Part shown: piece by piece, positions 10,055 to 16,910 of the stretch | Numbering within the stretch: the first letter of the stretch is position 1 | How the letters are laid out: each line of letters opens with the position of its first letter | DNA from: Natribacillus halophilus | Lineage (GTDB): Bacteria; Bacillota; Bacilli; Bacillales; Marinococcaceae | Direction of reading: 5' to 3' | Assembly (NCBI RefSeq): GCF_900100185.1 | Contig: NZ_FNEN01000003.1 | Location: 1-64,000, forward strand | DNA length: 64,000 bases | Position numbers and translations under genes: made by a program | The notes under the pieces: model-generated | The model's input: only the letters and a program-made list of their open reading frames with translations | Told to the model about the DNA's origin: nothing | The model's database searches: none

Positions 10055-10317
10055 CTTGCATCGATTGGCAGGAACTCTTCGCACAAGCGAAAGCGTCCTG
10101 CTTTCTTTGTTAAAAAGATGCGTTAGCTTTCTTTGACAGTTCGTTTTTGACTCACACTTAGTATGACTTATTGTTATTGTCTAAATGACAAATTTATGTA
10201 TCATAACTAAATATCTATTTCTATATATTTAAAAAGCTATCCTGCTATGGGATAGCTTTATTTGCGTTGTATATTTGTATTTTTGATATAATTTATAACC
10301 AAATCCCTAAGGATTAA

Positions 10318-10326
10318 TGTTATACT
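10318..10326 (+). promoter_or_regulatory. extended -10 promoter of holin-like toxin copy 1
   Basis: TGTTATACT gives a TGn extended -10 element, about 85 bases before the toxin ATG, with no good -35. The same element (TGGTATACT) stands at the matching place in copy 2 (10,965-10,973). The expected transcript starts near 10,333. Confidence 0.5.
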
Positions 10327-10360
10327 ACAATCACAACAGATTTGTGCTCGGGGTGCCGTT

Positions 10361-10401
10361 CACCTGCCTTTTTCCCATCTTCTTATGGGTGAAAGGAGGT
10401 G
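10361..10401 (+). promoter_or_regulatory. hairpin hiding the toxin Shine-Dalgarno, copy 1
   Basis: CACCTGCCTTT (10,361-10,371) can pair with AAAGGAGGTG (10,392-10,401), the very strong ribosome site, leaving one bulged base. A second stem, CCCAT with ATGGG, fits inside the loop. Type I toxin mRNAs commonly need refolding or processing before translation, and this geometry fits. Confidence 0.55.
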
Positions 10402-10408
10402 ATCGCTT

Positions 10409-10501
10409 ATGACAGTATATGAAGCGCTGATGCTTTGCACAGCAATTTCTACACTTGTCTATTTCATTGCCAAAAAAGAAGACAATGAAAAAAAGAAGTG
10501 A
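10409..10501 (+). CDS. putative holin-like type I toxin, copy 1
   Basis: This 30-residue peptide begins MTVYEALMLCTAISTLVYFI and ends in a Lys/Glu-rich tail. That is the layout of the small 'putative holin-like toxin' (Hol_Tox) family: one hydrophobic helix that inserts into the membrane, then a charged end. The start has AAGGAGGTGAT 8-9 bases upstream. It is followed by a rho-independent terminator at 10,584-10,614. An antisense promoter faces it from the 3' side, as in TxpA/RatA-type type I systems. Copies lie at 11,055 (frameshifted, longer) and 15,695 (headless). Family assignment is by pattern. Toxicity is not shown. Confidence 0.7.
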   Translation: MTVYEALMLCTAISTLVYFIAKKEDNEKKK

Positions 10502-10631
10502 CACCCCCGAGCGGCACAAGCTTAGAGGGGTAGTCACCTTACCGAGGTGAACTGCACTTTAAGTGAGTGCAAGTTCTGTTTGGCCGTTGGTGTAGCACCA
10601 CCAACGGTCTTTTTCAGTTTATTCTTCCTTT
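10488..10631 (-). ncRNA. antisense antitoxin RNA of toxin copy 1 (predicted)
   Basis: A TATAAT -10 on the minus strand (10,638-10,643) would start an RNA near 10,631. A stem pairing GTGACTACCCC with GGGGGTGTCAC (10,498-10,537), followed by a T-rich run, would end it near 10,488. The roughly 140-base RNA would cover the toxin stop codon and 3' UTR, matching the usual type I antitoxin layout. The parts recur at copies 2 and 3. Confidence 0.55.
10584..10614 (+). terminator. toxin mRNA terminator, copy 1
   Basis: CCGTTGGTG pairs with CACCAACGG, followed by TCTTTTT. Confidence 0.75.
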
Positions 10632-10812
10632 GGTGATATTATACTACGCACAGGAGTCAAAAGTAAACATTCTTATTGTGAATTGCAGCACCATTTATGG
10701 CAGGAACTTTTCGCACAAGGTGTACGGGTCTGATTATATGTACACGTAATGTTTCAATTCCTCCATGACTTCTTTGATAAAAAAATATAATCACTCAACT
10801 GTCATTATAGCT

Positions 10813-10850
10813 GCCAAGGGGATAACTCCTGTCAGGGAACATTAAGTCTT
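10813..10850. repeat. short dispersed repeat (TGACA-N5-TGTCA type), degenerate copy
   Basis: GATAACTCCTGTCAGGGAACAT is a weaker copy of the motif seen at 18,608 and 29,466. It sits between toxin copies 1 and 2. The remaining bases from 10,680 to 10,960 show no gene. Confidence 0.4.
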
Positions 10851-11003
10851 TTTGTTTTTTCTTCTTACCGGAATTCTCAACAACGAGGGAGTATATGCAG
10901 GGAAGCAATATAGAGGAATCAATATTAAATAATAGAATTTTATCTCCAAGCCACTAGAAAACAATGGTATACTACAATCACAACAGAATGTGCTCGGGGT
11001 GCA

Positions 11004-11050
11004 GTTCACCTTCCTTTCTTCCCATCTCTTATGGGTGAGAGGAGGTGAAC
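11004..11050 (+). promoter_or_regulatory. hairpin hiding the toxin Shine-Dalgarno, copy 2
   Basis: GTTCACCTTCCT (11,004-11,015) pairs with AGGAGGTGAAC (11,040-11,050). The paired arms differ from copy 1 yet still match each other, and the inner CCCAT/ATGGG stem is kept. Confidence 0.55.
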
Positions 11051-11054
11051 ACTT

Positions 11055-11207
11055 ATGACAGTGTATGAAGCGCTGATGCTCTGCACAGCTATTTCGACGC
11101 TCGTCTATTTCATTGCAAAAAAAAGAACAATGAAAAAAAGTGACACCCCCGAGCAGGACAAGCTTGAAGGGGTGGTCACCTTTCCCGGTGAACTGCACTT
11201 TAAGTGA
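11055..11207 (+). CDS. putative holin-like type I toxin, copy 2 (frameshift-extended)
   Basis: The first 23 residues match copy 1 (MTVYEALMLCTAISTLVYFI then AKK). A one-base loss near an A-run shifts the frame, so the short charged tail is replaced by a longer one that includes SDTPEQDKLEGVV, giving 50 residues. The extension reads through what is terminator and antisense DNA in copy 1, so it is probably an accident, and the peptide may have altered activity. The ribosome site and the promoter TGGTATACT at 10,965 are intact. Confidence 0.55.
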   Translation: MTVYEALMLCTAISTLVYFIAKKRTMKKSDTPEQDKLEGVVTFPGELHFK

Positions 11208-11272
11208 GTACAAGTTCTGTTTGGCCGTTGGCGTTCCCACACCAACGGTCTTTTCAGTTTATTCTTCCCTTT
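11132..11272 (-). ncRNA. antisense antitoxin RNA of toxin copy 2 (predicted)
   Basis: TATAAT on the minus strand at 11,279-11,284 and the GTGACCACCCC/GGGGGTGTCAC stem with T-run at 11,140-11,179 mirror copy 1. Confidence 0.5.
11225..11254 (+). terminator. toxin mRNA terminator, copy 2
   Basis: CCGTTGG pairs with CCAACGG, followed by TCTTTT. Confidence 0.7.
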
Positions 11273-11399
11273 GGTGATATTATACTACGCACAGAAGTCA
11301 AAAGTAAACATTCTTATTGTGAAAAAATTAAGTTGGGGGCGCTTTTCCAAACGAACTGAGCTGAGCACATGGTAGATCCTGTAACTCCGGTCAAGTACA

Positions 11400-11627
11400 T
11401 TAACCTTTGCTTTCCCGGTATTTCGGAAAATATCCCAAAATAAACGCAATACCCGAGAAAACGGCAGCTAAAATAATGGTTGGCTGCGTTAACCATTCGC
11501 TACTCTGAATCATCAATTGACCATCTCCAATGACTAAACCAATCATTTGCAACATGATCATAATGAATGCAAGGGTTAGAGAGGACACCAAGCTAATGGT
11601 AAACAGTCTTTCCAATATCTTTTGCAT
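11400..11627 (-). CDS. small membrane protein with two helices, end of the TRAP-like cluster
   Basis: This 75-residue protein has two hydrophobic spans, about residues 10-32 and 49-67, and a short basic end. It starts 14 bases after the permease stop, with AAGG 8 bases before ATG 11,627, so it is translationally tied to the permease. A TRAP transporter normally has a small four-helix DctQ subunit. This is too short for that and I see no DctQ motif. It may be a stand-in or an accessory subunit. The assignment rests on position only. Confidence 0.55.
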   Translation of the reverse strand: MQKILERLFTISLVSSLTLAFIMIMLQMIGLVIGDGQLMIQSSEWLTQPTIILAAVFSGIAFILGYFPKYRESKG

Positions 11628-11641
11628 TTTCATCACCTTCC

Positions 11642-12991
11642 TTACTGACCTGGTATTGGCAATATACCCATAGCAATCAACCAGCCGATTAAAATAACCG
11701 GTAAGGCATAATAGAGTATAAGCCGTACAAATATCAATTCAGGCTTCGCTCCAACGATTCCAGATGCAATATAAATAGAACCGGATGCCGGCGGCATTTG
11801 CGCTGAAGTGGATGCAAAAGTCAGTACAACGACAGCCGAAATTAAAGGCGAAAAGCCAGCCGCTACTAATATTTCATAAGAAACCAATCCTACCGCGGTT
11901 AAAGTACCGGTTGAAGTCAATGGACCTGCGATTATTGTAATTCCTATACCTAAGATAAAGACTGTCAACCAAGCGGGTGTGTTCACAGTATCCATGATTT
12001 GGGCAATATTATCCGATAACCCCAATTGCGTTAATACTTCACTTGAGGCAACCGCGAAAAATATTAAGGCACCAATGGTCGTAAAACGTGGAATTGATTT
12101 TCTGATAAATGCCGAGAATTCATGGGGTGATTTTGGTAAAGATTTTCTTCCAATTATAAAGGCAAGGATAATCATTAATGTAGGAATCCACATCACGATA
12201 TCAATACTATCTAAGGCCTCTTCACCAAGGGTTGGAATTCCACTCAGCCAATCTGCTAAAGGACCAATCGTAATAACTAAAGGAATAATTGCCCCGACAT
12301 AAAGGAGCAGAGACGTCCATCCGTTCTTGAATGATACACTTAAAGGCGACAAGGATTCTGAAGTGAACGCTTTTATATTTTGTTTTTTTACAAAGAATCC
12401 AATCACTATTAAACGATGCAGAAGCTGATATGCACCTGCGACTAATAAAGCTAAAAAGTATTCTCCAGTGGAAACTGCCGCGGCCACAGGCGCAAACCCT
12501 AATACGATAAACATTGAGGTCGTTGGCGGGAAAGCAGAAGCCAATCCACCGTTCCCTACCATCGTCATCGCCGCATTGTCTTTTTTCCACTTACTTCGAA
12601 GCATCCATGGTCCTGTAATAGAGCCTGTAGCTGCAGTGTTTCCAGAGTCTCCGCCTGATAAAGTCCCTAATGCAGTGGACCCTAACATATCCATAATCGC
12701 CGGTGCCCCGGGAAGTTTTCCTACTAATGAATTTAAAATAGCTAATAGCCGATCGACAATTCCAAATTTGTCAATCACATAAGCCATAAACACAAAGGCA
12801 ATAGCAGCATACAAAACGGAAAATGTAGATGCAAACGTAAGTCCTTGAAAAAATAAGGATGGTGCTTCTAATCCTCCCAATGGAACAATGGCCAGAAATC
12901 CGACTAAGGCTCCTTCACCTAAGTTTCTTCTTAATTTGACGCTCCAAATAATTAATGCGCTTACAAAAATGATCAGAGCAATAATCCCCAT
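11642..12991 (-). CDS. TRAP-type (DctM-like) large permease
   Basis: This 449-residue integral membrane protein has about 11-12 hydrophobic spans. Two loops look like the inverted-repeat hairpin motifs of the DctM/IT superfamily: LSGGDSGNTAATGSITGP followed by ASAFPPTTSMF in the first half, and AGPLTSTGTLTAVG followed by SAQMPPASGSIY in the second. Such proteins import organic acids with Na+ or H+. No periplasmic binding-protein gene lies in the cluster, which is unusual for TRAP systems, so it may act as a stand-alone carrier. It is cotranscribed with the aldolase and dehydrogenase genes, so its substrate is probably a hydroxy- or oxo-acid used by them. Confidence 0.6.
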   Translation of the reverse strand: MGIIALIIFVSALIIWSVKLRRNLGEGALVGFLAIVPLGGLEAPSLFFQGLTFASTFSVLYAAIAFVFMAYVIDKFGIVDRLLAILNSLVGKLPGAPAIMDMLGSTALGTLSGGDSGNTAATGSITGPWMLRSKWKKDNAAMTMVGNGGLASAFPPTTSMFIVLGFAPVAAAVSTGEYFLALLVAGAYQLLHRLIVIGFFVKKQNIKAFTSESLSPLSVSFKNGWTSLLLYVGAIIPLVITIGPLADWLSGIPTLGEEALDSIDIVMWIPTLMIILAFIIGRKSLPKSPHEFSAFIRKSIPRFTTIGALIFFAVASSEVLTQLGLSDNIAQIMDTVNTPAWLTVFILGIGITIIAGPLTSTGTLTAVGLVSYEILVAAGFSPLISAVVVLTFASTSAQMPPASGSIYIASGIVGAKPELIFVRLILYYALPVILIGWLIAMGILPIPGQ

Positions 12992-13018
12992 AATTCCCCT
13001 CCTTTTTTTCAGATTTTA

Positions 13019-13888
13019 TCAAGTACTATTGGACGTTCGTATGACAGATTTCCAATCTCGTGGAGCTTCGCCATTAAATTGATTTTTTAAATTCTTATTC
13101 GAAAGAGCTGCTAACTTATTGCGTGTTGCTTCTGTCATAAGTGGTTCTTGATTGTGGGAATTTATAAAGTCTATGACATTATCCATTTCTTTTACCCGTC
13201 GTTCAGCGTGTAGTACATTCCCCGTAATTAATCTATTCATTATTTTTTCGAAGGGTTCTTTATCCATTGTTTTTGCGATCGATTCCAATATAGTGTCTTC
13301 TAACTGATTTAACTCTGCTATTTCCATAACTTCATGTAAGAGCGTTGATAATCCTTTTGTAAAAATACTTCGTATGAATTTTATATTTGTAGCATCCCCA
13401 ATATTTTTACTAACGAATGTAAGATTCATGCCAAGGTCATTACCCCAATGAGCAAATTCCTCGGCTTTGTAACCGCTCACGTTTGTAAAAACTTTGTGTT
13501 GCCCTTCCTTTAACGGCCCCATAATGGCTCCGTCAATAAACGATTGAATTCCCTTTTCCATCATCCCTGTACTAATCTTCTGCTTAGTAGCCGCACTAGC
13601 TGTGGAGAGATCCACATAAAAAGTTTTATTGTTTAAATGTGACCACACTGTTTCCCACGCTTCAACTGCATAGGAAGCCGGTACCGCGACGAACAATACG
13701 TCAAGGGGTTTTTGTACAACTTTTCTAGTGTCATCAAACAAAGTAGTGTGTGTTTCTTCCGCTCGTTGGATGGTTTCTTTTCTATCAAATAAGGGATCAT
13801 AAACATAAATCTTGTGATTTTGCTGGTGATTGAAGCCTTTTGACATTTCATATCCAACTTCTCCAAATCCTATAAAACCAATATTCAT
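13019..13888 (-). CDS. NAD(P)-binding 6-phosphogluconate dehydrogenase-like protein with DUF1932 C-terminus
   Basis: This is a beta-hydroxyacid dehydrogenase fold of about 290 residues. The Rossmann motif GFIGFGEVGYEM is at the N terminus. The middle has LFVAVPASYA, YVDLSTASAATKQKI and DGAIMGPLKEGQHKV (the substrate-loop region). NIKFIRSIFTKGLSTLLHE then carries a Lys in the place of the family catalytic Lys. The helical C-terminus fits DUF1932. Proteins of this type oxidise 3-hydroxyacids or act in threonate-like catabolism. AGAGG lies 7 bases before ATG 13,888. It sits between the aldolase and the permease in one operon. Confidence 0.7.
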   Translation of the reverse strand: MNIGFIGFGEVGYEMSKGFNHQQNHKIYVYDPLFDRKETIQRAEETHTTLFDDTRKVVQKPLDVLFVAVPASYAVEAWETVWSHLNNKTFYVDLSTASAATKQKISTGMMEKGIQSFIDGAIMGPLKEGQHKVFTNVSGYKAEEFAHWGNDLGMNLTFVSKNIGDATNIKFIRSIFTKGLSTLLHEVMEIAELNQLEDTILESIAKTMDKEPFEKIMNRLITGNVLHAERRVKEMDNVIDFINSHNQEPLMTEATRNKLAALSNKNLKNQFNGEAPRDWKSVIRTSNST

Positions 13889-13918
13889 TTCCAAACCTCT
13901 TTTCTTTTCATCTGAGCA

Positions 13919-14581
13919 TTACAAATTATATTTTTCCATTTTCTGTTGTAACCAATCGGGTTCAATTGTTCCAATCATTTCGTCCTCTTTCGAATATGAT
14001 TGGATTTTTTGTAAACGGGCTTTTTCATATTCTAATTTTTTTTCTGCCTTCTCTAAGGTGCTTTCCACAACAGATTCAGGTATAACCACTACGCCATCCT
14101 CATCTGCTACCAAATAGTCATTGGGGGAAACAACCACTCCACCACAAGAAATGGTTTCATCAAATAATCCAGGACCCTCTTTAGTTGGGCCGGCTGATAC
14201 GAAACCTTTTGCATAGATTTGAATATCCATTTCTCCAAGGTCTTTTTTATCTCGCACAAGCCCATCGATAACAATGCCCTTTAAGCCCAACTTCTGTGCA
14301 GCGCCAGCCATTAGTTCCCCTAAATAAGCTGCCTCCGTATGTCCCTTCCCATCGACTACAAGGATGTCCCCAGGGGCTGATTTATAAATAGCATGATGTA
14401 AAAATAAATTATCGCCCGGGTGCAAAAAAACCGTTCGTACTTGACCCACCAATGGCTCTTTGAAATTTACGGGTTTTACGTTATAATCCATCCCGTTACT
14501 GGCATCAATAACATCAGCATAGACTGTAGAGCCAATTTTTTTCATTCTTTCTAGCAAATGATGTTTCCACTGTCGATTCAT
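13919..14581 (-). CDS. RraA/HMG-aldolase family protein (4-hydroxy-4-methyl-2-oxoglutarate aldolase-like)
   Basis: This 220-residue protein of the RraA fold shows the class II pyruvate-aldolase signature: GELMAGAAQKLGLKG followed by VIDGLVRDKKDL, where the Arg-Asp pair binds pyruvate and the metal. GDILVVDGKG lies before it and VVSPNDYLVADEDGVVVIP after it. Members cleave 4-hydroxy-4-methyl-2-oxoglutarate or 4-carboxy-4-hydroxy-2-oxoadipate to pyruvate and a second oxo-acid. True RraA regulators of RNase E are unlikely in a Firmicute. It is the first gene of the catabolic operon, with AAGGTGG before ATG 14,581 and a promoter with two operator-like repeats upstream. Confidence 0.75.
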   Translation of the reverse strand: MNRQWKHHLLERMKKIGSTVYADVIDASNGMDYNVKPVNFKEPLVGQVRTVFLHPGDNLFLHHAIYKSAPGDILVVDGKGHTEAAYLGELMAGAAQKLGLKGIVIDGLVRDKKDLGEMDIQIYAKGFVSAGPTKEGPGLFDETISCGGVVVSPNDYLVADEDGVVVIPESVVESTLEKAEKKLEYEKARLQKIQSYSKEDEMIGTIEPDWLQQKMEKYNL

Positions 14582-14593
14582 AATAACCACCTT

Positions 14594-14609
14594 AGTAATT
14601 TTTATTACT
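14594..14609. promoter_or_regulatory. operator-like palindrome A (RpiR site candidate)
   Basis: AGTAATTTTTATTACT is a perfect 6-4-6 palindrome, 12 bases upstream of the aldolase start and about 30 bases downstream of the -10. Confidence 0.5.
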
Positions 14610-14622
14610 TTTTATTTTAAGT

Positions 14623-14638
14623 AGTAAATTTTATTACT
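14623..14638. promoter_or_regulatory. operator-like palindrome B (RpiR site candidate)
   Basis: AGTAAATTTTATTACT repeats the same palindrome with one mismatch, 29 bases (about three helical turns) from site A, over the predicted transcription start. Binding there would block transcription. Confidence 0.5.
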
Positions 14639-14641
14639 GTT

Positions 14642-14670
14642 ACATTATCACCTAACAGATATTTTGTAAA
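14642..14670 (-). promoter_or_regulatory. sigma-A promoter of the catabolic operon
   Basis: Reading leftwards: TTTACA, a 17-base spacer, then TAATGT. Confidence 0.55.
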
Positions 14671-14698
14671 CCCTTACAACATATTTATTTTCGAGACA

Positions 14699-14735
14699 TA
14701 AAAAAACACCTTCAAAGGTGATTTGAAAGTGTTTC
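14699..14735 (-). terminator. terminator after the RpiR gene
   Basis: On the minus strand AAACACTTTCAAA pairs with TTTGAAGGTGTTT with one wobble pair and is followed by a T-run. It separates the regulator transcript from the aldolase operon. Confidence 0.7.
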
Positions 14736-14756
14736 TACATGCCCTGCATTATAAGT

Positions 14757-15623
14757 TTAGTCACTATGATAGGGTTTGTTATGATGATAGTTAATATTTG
14801 TTAATATTTTATTTACCTCATTTAAGCGTTGCTTTGTTTTTTCGGATCCTTTTATAGCTGTTGCGTTAATGAGATAGTCAGCCACTACCATTGCTGTTAT
14901 AGGGGAATTATGAAACGCGAGACTGTTCGAATCACATGGCAAAATAATATCTGCATCCTCCACAATAGGCGCAGAATAATTATCTGTAATCGCTACAATT
15001 TGTACCCCCTGTGCCTTTGCTGTTTTTACAAAATCAATGATCCGTTTCGCATACCGCGGAAAACTAGTGGCAATGATTAAGTCTGTGGATTCCATGGAAA
15101 TAACGTCATCGACCCAATCACTTGAATCTGCCATAATCAGCTTGCAATTCCCTAATGTTCGATTCAAACCATGAGTCAAATATTGGCCTACCGGAAGACC
15201 GCTTCGCACACTGGTGCAAAAGATCTGTCTAGCTGAAATAATGTTTTGGGTTACCTTATCAAGTTGTTCTCTGGATATTTGTTCCGTCATTTGTTGAACC
15301 TGATTAATATGGTGATTTATTGTGTTCATCCACAGGTCATCTTTTTCAATATTTTTTAAGTTACTCTCAAGACGAGTGTGCGGAGCTGTTTGACTCCTTA
15401 GAATCTCCTGCAACCCTTTTTGAAACTCGGAATATCCCGAGTAACCCAAATTAAATGCCAGTCTCATTATTGTAGTCGTGCTAGTGCCGACGTGAAGAGC
15501 TAATTGATCAACGGTGAAAAAGGCCACTTCATAAGGGTTTTTTAAAATATAATCTGCGACACTTCTTTGAGCAGTGGTTAGACCTGATATATTTTCTTTT
15601 ATATTCGTGATGGGATTATCCAT
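14757..15623 (-). CDS. RpiR/MurR family transcriptional regulator
   Basis: This regulator has 288 residues from ATG 15,623. The N-terminal HTH_6 domain (residues 1-80) includes SGLTTAQRSVADYILKNP and VGTSTTTIMRLAFNLGYSGY. The C-terminal SIS (sugar isomerase) domain follows, with FCTSVRSGLPVG and LIIATSFPRYAKRIIDFV. RpiR proteins sense a phosphorylated or acidic metabolite through the SIS domain. GGAG 8 bases upstream favours this start. A longer frame back to 15,707 reads into the relic toxin locus and is not believed. It lies upstream of the aldolase operon on the same strand, and the paired palindromes there are its likely targets. Confidence 0.8.
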   Translation of the reverse strand: MDNPITNIKENISGLTTAQRSVADYILKNPYEVAFFTVDQLALHVGTSTTTIMRLAFNLGYSGYSEFQKGLQEILRSQTAPHTRLESNLKNIEKDDLWMNTINHHINQVQQMTEQISREQLDKVTQNIISARQIFCTSVRSGLPVGQYLTHGLNRTLGNCKLIMADSSDWVDDVISMESTDLIIATSFPRYAKRIIDFVKTAKAQGVQIVAITDNYSAPIVEDADIILPCDSNSLAFHNSPITAMVVADYLINATAIKGSEKTKQRLNEVNKILTNINYHHNKPYHSD

Positions 15624-15694
15624 TTTTATTACTCCAACTGTGTCGATAATAATATCAAACAAAGGCGCCCGAGATGCAGTCAGGTGTGAATTAC

Positions 15695-15920
15695 TAATGC
15701 TTTGCACAGCAATCTCGTCGCTTGGCTATTTCATTCCCAAAAAAAGATAATGAAAAAAGTGACAACCCCCGAGCAACGTTTTGAGCTTGAAGGGGTAGTC
15801 ACCTTATCTAGATGAACTGCACCTTAAGTGAGTACAAGTTCTGTTGGGATCGATGATGTAGTCACACCAACGGTCTTTTTAAATTTGTTCTTCCCTTTCG
15901 ATAGTATACTACGCACAGAG
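15695..15920 (+). pseudogene. headless third copy of the holin-like toxin locus
   Basis: The homology to copies 1 and 2 begins inside the toxin gene. A remnant reads MLCTAISSLGYFIPKKR and stops. The promoter, leader and ribosome site are gone. The GTGAC.../...GTCAC stem, the 3' terminator area (degenerate) and the antisense -10 (TATACT at 15,903-15,908) remain. The orientation matches copies 1 and 2. From 15,921 to 16,128 I see no gene. Confidence 0.65.
15751..15896 (-). ncRNA. antisense RNA remnant of toxin copy 3 (predicted)
   Basis: The minus-strand TATACT at 15,903-15,908 and the GTGACTACCCC/GGGGGTTGTCAC stem with T-run at 15,759-15,802 survive although the toxin start is lost. It could still quench the other copies in trans, which is speculative. 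Confidence 0.4.
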
Positions 15921-16128
15921 AGTAATGTGCAAGGCGCTTCTCATGCCCCGAACTCATTTTTCACACATCGATTCATGGAAATACCTTATTCAAGGTCACT
16001 ACAAAACCCGGGAAAGACTCACATTCGAAAGCTGCAGGCTAATTTTCTCGTGTTTTAATCGGATGATGTTAGCTATACTCTTTCATTAAAATTTTAATAA
16101 TTTTAAATCTTAAAAGCAGGATCAGAGT

Positions 16129-16907
16129 CTATTGTATTTGCAGCCATTCTGCAACAAATTGTTCAAAAAGATGGGCCATATTGAAGACAAACGGGATCAT
16201 CGTACGATCGCCGCCGGTATGATGTGCGCCGATATGCTCCAGAAAAAAGTGGCATAAGGCGTGCATCGGAGCGTAATCCTGGTTTAGGCGATTATAAGTT
16301 CTTCCTGTACAGGTTTCAGCACTCACTGGAACCAAAATTGCCGCATCTTTGATACCACGATAAGCACGGCGCACCGTCTGCAAAGACGATTCCCGACATA
16401 TCCCGCTTTGCATAATTTTATATAACGTCCATATAAGGATCTGGTTATCCTCGACGTCTGCCTCGTGCTCCTCGTATTGACTGCGAAGGTTGACGTGCCG
16501 GACATTCCGCATCTGGTGCTGTACGTCCATTTTCCCGCGCAAAAAAGGACCCTCGTCGCTTTTTTGCATATATCTCCGATATAATCCTTTTCGCGAGCGT
16601 CTGGATACGAGTTTCGCCAAATGGACGGCTAACCGCTCAAACACCTGTTGAACCGTTTTGCTTTGGATTGATCCTTCCAGAAAGTGAAAGCTTTTGAGCT
16701 GATACGCGTACTCCAGCATTTTAAACAGGTTGGTTAGAGGGACTTTCGAGCGAAGCTGAATCCCTTCATCTTTGGATAGCGGCAGATAGCCGACCCGTCC
16801 TTCTGGTGTATTTTATCCCCATATGTGCTCCAAATGTTTTCTCCGGTAGCATAGGGCATATTGTCAAAATAATCCGGATCGTACTCCGTGAGTTGATACC
16901 ATTGCAT
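16129..16907 (-). pseudogene. mcrC: mcrC remnant, frameshifted and lacking the nuclease domain
   Basis: The reading starts at ATG 16,907 (MQWYQLTEYDPDYF), as McrC would directly after McrB. It then needs a frame change near 16,795 to continue into VGYLPLSKDEGIQLRS and the 196-codon frame from 16,719. That frame has the McrC N-terminal half, with FLRGKMDVQHQMRN and EADVEDNQILIWTLYKIM. It stops shortly after MAHLFEQFVAEWLQ, just where the PD-(D/E)xK nuclease domain should begin. A normal McrC is roughly twice this length. Neither the frame nor the active site is intact, so it is dead as a restriction subunit. Confidence 0.75.
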
Positions 16908-16910
16908 AAT

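Noticed and set aside
9863-10084. 73-codon frame upstream of the HTH gene
   Set aside because: It covers two inverted repeats and has no ribosome site or recognisable protein features.
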